From NCBI RefSeq assembly GCF_029784155.1, contig NC_073693.1:332324592-332388591 (forward strand): a DNA stretch of 64,000 bases, in the 5' to 3' direction. Of the stretch, positions 57,101 to 64,000 are shown piece by piece (positions within the stretch are counted from its first letter, which is position 1; each line of letters begins with the position of its first letter). This DNA comes from Uranotaenia lowii (lineage: Eukaryota > Arthropoda > Insecta > Diptera > Culicidae). Made by a program: the position numbers and the translations under genes. The notes under the pieces were generated by a model. The model saw only the letters and a program-made list of their open reading frames with translations. It was not told the DNA's origin and ran no database searches.

Positions 57101-59340
57101 GACAAAAATGACAAAAATGACAAAAATGACAAAAATGACAAAAATGACAAAAATGACAAAAATGACAAAAATGACAAAAATGACAAAAATGACAAAAATG
57201 ACAAAAATGACAAAAATGACAAAAATGACAAAAATGACAAAAATGACAAAAATGACAAAAATGACAAAAATGACAAAAATGACAAAAATGACAAAAATGA
57301 CAAAAATGACAAAAATGACAAAAATGACAAAAATGACAAAAATGACAAAAATGACAAAAATGACAAAAATGACAAAAATGACAAAAATGAGAAAAATGAC
57401 AAAAATGACAAAAATGACAAAAATGACAAAAATGACAAAAATGACAAAAATGACAAAAATGACAAAAATGACAAAAATGACAAAAATGACAAAAATGACA
57501 AAAATGACAAAAATGACAAAAATGACAAAAATGACAAAAATGACAAAAATGACAAAAATGACAAAAATGACAAAAATGACAAAAATGACAAAAATGACAA
57601 AAATGACAAAAATGACAAAAATGACAAAAATGACAAAAATGACAAAAATGACAAAAATGACAAAAATGACACAAATGACACAAATGACACAAATGACAAA
57701 AATGACAAAATTGACAAAAATGACAAAAATTACAAAAATTACAAAAATGACAAAAATGACAAAAATGACAAAAATGACAAAAATGACAAAAATGACAAAA
57801 ATGACAAAAATGACAAAAATGACAAAAATGACAAAAATGACAAAAATGACAAAAATGACAAAAATGACAAAAATGACAAAAATGACAAAAATGACAAAAA
57901 TGACAAAAATGACAAAAATGACAAAAATGACAAAAATGACAAAAATGACAAAAATGACAAAAATGCCAAAAATGACAAAAATGACAAAAATGACAAAAAT
58001 GACAAAAATAACAAAAACGAAAAAAATGACAAAAATGACAAAAATGACAAAAATGACAAAAATGACAAAAATGACAAAAATGACAAAAATGACAAAAATG
58101 ACAAAAATGACAAAAATGACAAAAATGACAAAAATGACAAAAATGACAAAAATGACAAAAATGACAAAAATGACAAAAATGACAAAAATGACAAAAATGA
58201 CAAAAATGACAAAAATGACAAAAATGACAAAAATGACAAAAATGACAAAAATGACAAAAATGACAAAAATGACAAAAATGACAAAAATGACAAAAATGAC
58301 AAAAATGACAAAAATGACAAAAATGACAAAAATGACAAAAATGACAAAAATGACAAAAATGACAAAAATGACAAAAATGACAAAAATGACAAAAATGACA
58401 AAAATGACAAAAATGACAAAAATGACAAAAATGACAAAAATGACAAAAATGACAAAAATGACAAAAATGACAAAAATGACAAAAATGACAAAAATGACAA
58501 AAATGACACAAATGACACAAATGACAAAAATGACAAAAATGACAAAAATGACAAAAATGACACAAATGACACAAATGACAAAAATGACAAAAATGACAAA
58601 AATTACAAAAATGACAAAAATTACAATTATTACAAAAATTACAGCAACTACAAAAATTGCAAAAATAAAATAACAAAAATAGACTAAAATGACAAAAATG
58701 ACAAAAATTACAAAAATGACAAAAATGACAAAAATGACAAAAATGACAAAAATGACAAAAATGACAAAAATGACAAAAATGACAAAAATGACAAAAATGA
58801 CAAAAATGACAAAAATGACAAAAATGACAAAAATGACAAAAATGACAAAAATGACAAAAATGACAAAAATGACAAAAATGACAAAAATGACAAAAATGAC
58901 AAAAATGTCAAAATTGACAAAAATGACAAAAATTACAAAAATGACAAAAATTACGAAAATGACAAAAATTACAAAAATGACAAAAATGACAAAAATGACA
59001 AAAATGATAAAAATGTCAAAATTGACAAAAATGACAAAAATTACAAAAATCTAAAAAATTAAAAAAATTACAGATATTGAAATTACAAAAATTACAAAAA
59101 TTACAGAAATTACAAAAATTACAAAAATTACAAAAATTACAAAAATTACAAAAATTACAAAAATTACAAAAATTACAAAAATTACAAAAATTACAAAAAT
59201 TACAAAAATTACAAAAATTACAAAAATTACAAAAATGACAAAAATTACAAAAATTTCAAAAATTACATAAATTACAAAAATTACAAAAATGACAAATGAC
59301 AAAAATGACAGAAATGACAAAATTGGCAACAATAACAGAA
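51171..59340 (-). repeat. 9-bp satellite array 2, inverted relative to array 1
   Basis: About 8.2 kb of ATGACAAAA on the plus strand, that is, TTTTTGTCA on the minus strand, so opposite to the array at 35.76-42.47 kb. Very homogeneous to about 58560, then mixed, and from 59080 mostly TTACAAAAA copies. Phase shifts come from single-base changes in A-run length (51475, 53972-53985, 54164, 54350, 55080, 55565 and others). Marker variants recur: GATAAAAAT doublets, GAAAAAAAT, ACACAAATG and an AATAACAAAAACGAAA block at 52971 and 58007. Five of six frames lack stops, which explains open frames of up to 2191 codons that are not genes. Confidence 0.97.
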
Positions 59341-61703
59341 ATTATGAAAATGACACCAATAACAAAATTTACAAAAAATACACATAGTACATGAATTCAA
59401 AGAATATGAAAAATGACGAAAATAACAAAAATGAAAAAAAAAAACATTTTCACGGAATGATATTCCGGTAGGTATAATTCTTACTTAAAATTGAAGACGA
59501 AAATTGAAAACAAAAAAAAATTGTTTTTATTAAACTCATAATCCAGTTGCAAGTTGAAGGTGCTAAATCATTCTGAGAAAATGCAGATTAACAAACAGTT
59601 TCATAAGCAGCTTTCCCTTTGTTGTTCGTCATTTATTCTGCATTTCTAAATTTTTATAATAGCAATTTTAGCGATGAGCTTCAAATTGAAGTTGTAGAAC
59701 TTTTTGTTTCAAGACTTTTAGGGATGTTAAAAAAAATTCTATGAATTCATTAGGGGTCCCAAAAGATTTTTTATATTTGAATGCACCTGAAAAAAAAATT
59801 AGAAGCCTTCAAACTTCAATACCCACAGTATGATCTACTCCAATCATGACCACCCGATATGTTCTCGTGGAAACAATCACCAGCCAAGTGTTTTTTTTTT
59901 TATTTTTTTTTGTGGGATAAATTAGCCAATTGGGACTTGAAAAAAATCCTTTTTCGCTCGATTGTTTGTATGTAGTGGTATTTGCTCAAGTCTTTGGGCC
60001 ATCTTTGGCGCAACGTTTCAGCACGTTTTTGGCATGGAGTAAGATCGGCATTGAAATTTTGCAATCTCTTCTTTGGGTGTATTAGTGTCACATGGACACT
60101 CTAGAGCGAATGGGGGTTAAGGAAAAAGTCTAGGTTTGATTTGAACATTTCAATAAAAAAGGGTTCATTCAACTAAAGTAACCGAAGTCGTGTACTAGAC
60201 CACAACTCTACGACTAAAGCATAACCATTCTCCTCAACCACACTATTCTCTCTTCTACTTTTTAATATCAGTGTCTCGTTATCATTAGTAGAACAACGCA
60301 ATTCAGCAAAGAGGGAAAATCCAATCTCTATTCGATTCGTACAAAATATTTTGATAACATAATTAATTTTTTATAAACTTCGAATCAATTTGGAGTTGTA
60401 ATGCCTAATTATGTGATATTGTTTAAATTTGTTGGATTGGGCCCAACATAAGTCCAACCACTTTAATGGTGACATTAAAAATTCACTCCAGTACCTATAC
60501 GATGGCTATCGGGAAAGAAACTATCATAACAAGACCGCACAAGTAGAGATACATATGTACGACCACAAAGTTGTTATCCCTTGGTCCTTTTCGGAACGGC
60601 GACGAGAAGACACGTTTCATATTCCGATTGGTCGGTTTAGCTAGATTCCTGCCGTAGAGAAGGATGTACCGGCTGTTGTTTTTAATGGCGGAAAATGACG
60701 ATCCAAAGCGACGACAACCGACCAACATCGATGATGACGTTTGCTGTCGTCCGGAATCTCGGTTTCGCTACGGTATGTTGAGCGCATTGCCCTTCCCTGT
60801 CTTTTCCGGTGTGGATCGAAGAATCCGGAAGAAAATTGACATGTGTAGGTTCACATCCCTACTGATTGTGCTTGTTTCTAGTATTCGATTTCTTTTTAGC
60901 TTAGGTATTTTATTTTTGGGAAAATTTTGATTGTTATGTGAAAAATAAGTTAAATATTGAATATTTAGAGTAAACTAGCAAATAAAACATAACGAACAAG
61001 AGTTTGCGACATTTTGAGAAAGTTAAAAAAAAACTATAAAACCTAATTGTATGTTTTAAAATCATTACCAAAATTCGATAGTCTCCAGCTTCCTTCAACT
61101 GTAACGACGTTCCAAGAATCTCGTGCAGCTTGAGGGCTGGTGTCCTACGCATTAAAACCATCTGCCGCTTTTTGTGAGTTCAAAAAGTGTTGAGAAATTC
61201 CATCGAAATTAAGGCCAAGCGATGGCTGGCCTAATGAAGCAACCCGGTGATGCCCAAACGGTGTATCGTTGGTTGGAAAATTGAGCATAGAACTAGCTCA
61301 GTCCTCGTTACATATCTGCTGTACATGTTAACGTATTTAGCTAGCAGCAGTAACTAGTCGTTCAGATTCCTGTCGCTGGGAAACTTTCTCCCTACAATAA
61401 AGGAGAATCTTGTCCCATATTACAGCAACACGTCGAAACTATGGAGCAGCACATGTGTGGGCTAGGGGTTTTGTTTCCGGTTTCTTTGAAACCCATTCTA
61501 AAAGTGCATGCAAGATTTTTATAAAATTTTTACGGTTACTTCGGACATGTCTTTTCTGGCTTATAGCTAATTTGTTCACACAAGAAAATCTTATTCAAAT
61601 GAATGAAATTTAACGAAAATTTATCATGTACAATAGCTAAAGTTTTAGACCACATGATGATACCAAATCAAGAAGAGTTTTTTTTCAACTCCTCACCTCA
61701 CTA
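59341..61703. other. Mixed noncoding DNA, no supported gene
   Basis: AT-rich with low-complexity edges next to the satellite. 60640-60930 is less AT-rich and has an 89-codon plus-strand frame without family match. A minus-strand stretch at 61075-61165 looks exon-like (a donor-type GTAATG follows it) but has no recognised relatives. No DNAAF5 C-terminal exon could be found here, so it presumably lies past the window end. Confidence 0.4.
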
Positions 61704-62003
61704 AGAGCAAGGTCACTGGTGTTGGGAAAAAGTGGTAGAAATTTCGACACGGCAGATTTTGAAAATTTTGCCATGCAAAAACATTTTCAAGATCTGTGGC
61801 CTTCTAGTTTTTTTTACAACACGTGTTGTATTTTCGCATGCTGTGATGCAAAAATAGCAATATTTCTATCACATACGGCTGAAATAGAAACAGTGTTGTA
61901 AAAAAATACAACGCCCCACGATCTTGAAAACATTTTTGCATGGTAAAATTTTCAAAATGTCAAAATTTCTACCACTTTTTCCCAACACCAGTGAACTTGC
62001 TCT
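61704..62003. mobile_element. Fold-back MITE, 300 bp, about 110-bp arms
   Basis: The left arm AGAGCAAGGTCACTGGTGTT, continuing through GGGAAAAAGTGGTAGAAATTT and CATGCAAAAACATTTTCAAGATC, is mirrored by the right arm ending GTGAACTTGCTCT with few mismatches. The loop contains a second small palindrome ACAACACGTGTTGT near 61820. Noncoding. Confidence 0.8.
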
Positions 62004-62009
62004 AAAATG

Positions 62010-62135
62010 TTTGTTTTTGTAGCGAAGTTTGGTTGCGAAAAGGCCTGCCTTTCCTACCGAAAAAACAATTTAGTACTTTTCAATACAGTTTTTAAAATTG
62101 ATTTGAAAGGAAAAAAAACTGCAACCTGTTCCTTC
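62010..62135. repeat. Dispersed repeat, copy 2 (first copy near 44010)
   Basis: Collinear with 44005-44190 over GTTTGTTTTT...AAAAGGCCTGCC...TTTCCTACC...ACAGTTTTTAAA...CCTGTTCC, but shorter because the internal duplication is absent. It directly follows the 61704-62003 MITE. Confidence 0.55.
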
Positions 62136-62209
62136 CGGTTGGGGTGGTCGTTTAGCCTAATGGCGAATGGGTCTTTTCCTACATAGGTCCAGGGTGTAGG
62201 AAAAGAGTT

Positions 62210-62500
62210 GTTCCTATAAATACTACCCCGTGAGAGGGGCAGTACTTAATTGAAAATACAATCTCTTGTGAGTGGCAGTACTTGAGGGAAAGTAGAAACC
62301 CCCTGAAAGAGGCATTACTGGATTGGAAGTACAGACCCCTGAAAGAAGCAGGACTTGAAAGGAAATACAGACCCCTAAGAGGGGCAGTACTTGATTGAAA
62401 CTACAAACAGCTGAGAGGGGCAGAACGTGAATGAATGGACTCCCTGATAGGAACGGTATATTGAATGAAAGTACAAGCCCTTAAGTAGTGCAGTACCTTC
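62210..62500. repeat. Minisatellite, about 36-bp unit, eight diverged copies
   Basis: Units of the type AGTACAGACCCCTGAGAGGGGCAGTACTTGATTGAA repeat in slightly different versions from about 62215. Each contains a CCCCTGAGAGGGG-type palindrome and a CAGTACTTGA word. The last copies (62440-62500) are the most eroded. Confidence 0.8.
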
Positions 62501-63129
62501 AATAGAGTTACATACAATTTAGTATCTTTTAAAAAGCTGTATAAATTTTTCAGAAATCTGTGATACCACAATCCGTGTGAGGCACTTCGACTGTCAACCT
62601 GATGACAGACTTGCAATCTTGGATCTACTTAACACATTCAGTCTACTTTACACATGATGCAAACCTGTCTTTTGTTCAAAGGCATGATGTGAGTCTTATG
62701 TCTAAGTTGTTGCATTATTACATAGGGCGACTGATTTCAATTCTGGGTCTGAGGTCTCAATTGAAGATTTGAACCGGAAGTTTGTTTCTGATTGAACCAG
62801 AAATTGGTCATCGGTTTTTAACTGGAGACGAAATTCTGAATGGCAAATCGATGCCTACAATAAGAGCTTAAAGTCCGAATTTTATCAAGAGATCTACGCC
62901 TGTTGTTTGTGACTGGGATCTTATTCTGGAGTCCAAACTAAATACTTTGACTAGATTCCTAATCTTAAAGTGGGAGTTTGAGTGATCTGTAGCTGATAAC
63001 AGTTTAAGTTTAGTGTTGAATTGATGCATTTGAAAAAAAAAAAACAAAAGTTAGTGAACCGACGAACTGCTAAATAGATGAACTTAGGGCAACTTTATGA
63101 TCAATCAGCCACAATCATAAGGAGCTGGG
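62501..63129. other. Noncoding stretch, nothing recognised
   Basis: AT-rich DNA without conserved frames, element ends or RNA folds that I can identify. Confidence 0.45.
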
Positions 63130-63743
63130 TGATGAGCCAAATCAAATGGATGATAGGATTTAAAAATGGAAAAATGGAAAGATAAAAATTATAAGGTTAG
63201 AGGCTGGAGAGAAAAATGGAAGAAAAGATGATTAGATGAGAAAACAATAAGTGTAGAAAATGAGATCTGAGATTAAAGAGATGAAAGAATGTGAAAATGA
63301 AATAACTTCAAAGATATATAAGGAACATAAAAATAAAAGAACAGTCAATTAGAGAAAGAAAAAAATTATGAATTAGAAGATGCGAGGCTAGAGAGAAAAA
63401 TTGAAGGAAAGATGATTAAACTAAATTACAATGTGTTTTCAACAAGTGAAAGAGTATAAAATTAAAAATGAGATAGGAAAAATAAAACGAAGAGAACGAC
63501 AAAACGAAGCTTGAAAATGAGCAAATGAAAAGATTGGAAGACGGCAGTATAAGAACAGAAAATTAATTAAAGAAAAATTTGGTAGATGAGAAGCTGGAGA
63601 GAACAGTGGAAAAAACATGATAAGATGAGAAGATGTGGATTGAGTCGGGAAAGACAAAACGATGAAAAAAAAATAAGAGAGGTTAAAACAGAAGAAATAT
63701 GAAGATAAAAAAATTAGCTAAAAAAGTTCTTCTGACAAAAAGA
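63130..63743. repeat. Purine-rich low-complexity tract with about 190-bp periodicity
   Basis: The plus strand is strongly enriched in A and G. A block resembling GAGGCTGGAGAGAAAAATGG...GATGATTAGATGAG occurs near 63200, 63387 and 63590, giving three diverged tandem copies. It runs into satellite array 3. Confidence 0.6.
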
Positions 63744-64000
63744 CGAAAATTACAAACACGACAAAAAAAAAAATGACAAAAAATTAAAAGAATGGAAAAA
63801 AATTACAAAAGTGACAAAAATGACAAAAATGACATAAATGACAAAAATGACAAAAATGACAAAAATGACAAAAATGACCAAAATGACAAAAATGACAAAA
63901 ATGACAAAAATGACAAAAATGACAAAAATGACAAAAATGACAAAAATGACAAAAATGACAAAAATGACAAAAATGACAAAAATGACAAAAATGACAAAAA
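63744..64000 (-). repeat. 9-bp satellite array 3, cut by the window end
   Basis: Degenerate GACAAAAA copies from about 63744 become regular ATGACAAAA from 63812 to the last base. The orientation is the same as array 2. One ATGACCAAA variant lies near 63876; a similar CCAAA variant occurs at 53390 in array 2. Confidence 0.95.

Noticed and set aside
51151..57726. A 2191-codon open frame on the minus strand and several 600-1200 codon frames across the arrays
   Set aside because: They are entirely 9-bp satellite. The unit length keeps five frames open, the composition is FLS/CHF/VIF or MTK/NDK repeats, and frames switch phase at every single-base slip.
60664..60930. 89-codon plus-strand frame with an internal ATG at 60685
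   Set aside because: It has plausible composition and a Kozak-like context, but no recognisable domain or splice partner, and a hydrophobic tail that reads like AT-rich noise.
61075..61165. Minus-strand exon-like stretch (RRTPALKLHEILGTSLQLKEAG) followed by GTAATG
   Set aside because: It looks coding, but there is no convincing acceptor, no neighbouring exon and no family that I recognise.
35757..64000. CRISPR-like array
   Set aside because: There are no spacers; the repeats are directly contiguous 9-mers in a eukaryotic intron.

Overview
The window looks like nuclear DNA of a dipteran insect, most likely a mosquito. The recognisable genes are insect or animal orthologues with short (58-150 bp) GT-AG introns, the intergenic DNA is AT-rich, and it is packed with nested TIR elements, MITEs, CR1/Jockey-type retrotransposon remnants, a mariner-like element of a type common in mosquitoes, and a copia element. 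The species cannot be named from the sequence alone.

Layout. 0-14.6 kb is a transposon graveyard. A CR1/Jockey-like reverse transcriptase remnant (4.29-11.95 kb) was split by a MITE and by a mariner-like element (5212-11818). That mariner-like element was itself split by a retroposed sequence with a 21-bp target duplication, by a minisatellite-bearing insert, and by a 2.1 kb TIR element carrying three more inverted-repeat units. 14.67-15.03 kb is an SSNA1-like coiled-coil gene. 15.1-19.24 kb is bounded by inverted termini and may be one 4.1 kb element. 19.8-21.07 kb (minus) is the glycosyltransferase brainiac. 21.1-28.2 kb is noncoding, with TIR units and a set of splice-site-like signals. 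28.29-29.99 kb (plus) is a TMEM104-like amino-acid-transporter-family protein. It converges on 30.93-33.63 kb (minus), the TFIIH helicase Xpd/ERCC2, reconstructed as six exons and 760 codons. About 400 bp separates the Xpd start from a divergent gene starting at 34024, the axonemal dynein assembly factor DNAAF5/HEATR2. Four DNAAF5 exons are visible (to 50733); the 3' end lies outside the window.

The most striking feature is a 9-bp satellite, TTTTTGTCA / TGACAAAAA. One array (35.76-42.47 kb) fills much of the 14.5 kb first intron of DNAAF5 together with a 5'-truncated LINE, a recent but internally deleted copia element (44.6-48.6 kb) and several MITEs. A second array (51.17-59.34 kb) lies in the intron after exon 4, in the OPPOSITE orientation. 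A third (63.75 kb to window end) has the same orientation as the second. The nascent DNAAF5 transcript would therefore carry kilobases of perfectly complementary repeat on both sides of exons 2-4. The satellite has a 9-bp period and no stop in five of six frames, which explains the very long spurious ORFs across these arrays.

Five host genes are supported with confidence (SSNA1-like, brn, TMEM104-like, Xpd, DNAAF5). They do not form a pathway; Xpd and DNAAF5 probably share a bidirectional promoter region. Exon boundaries were inferred by eye from splice consensus, reading frame and family conservation.
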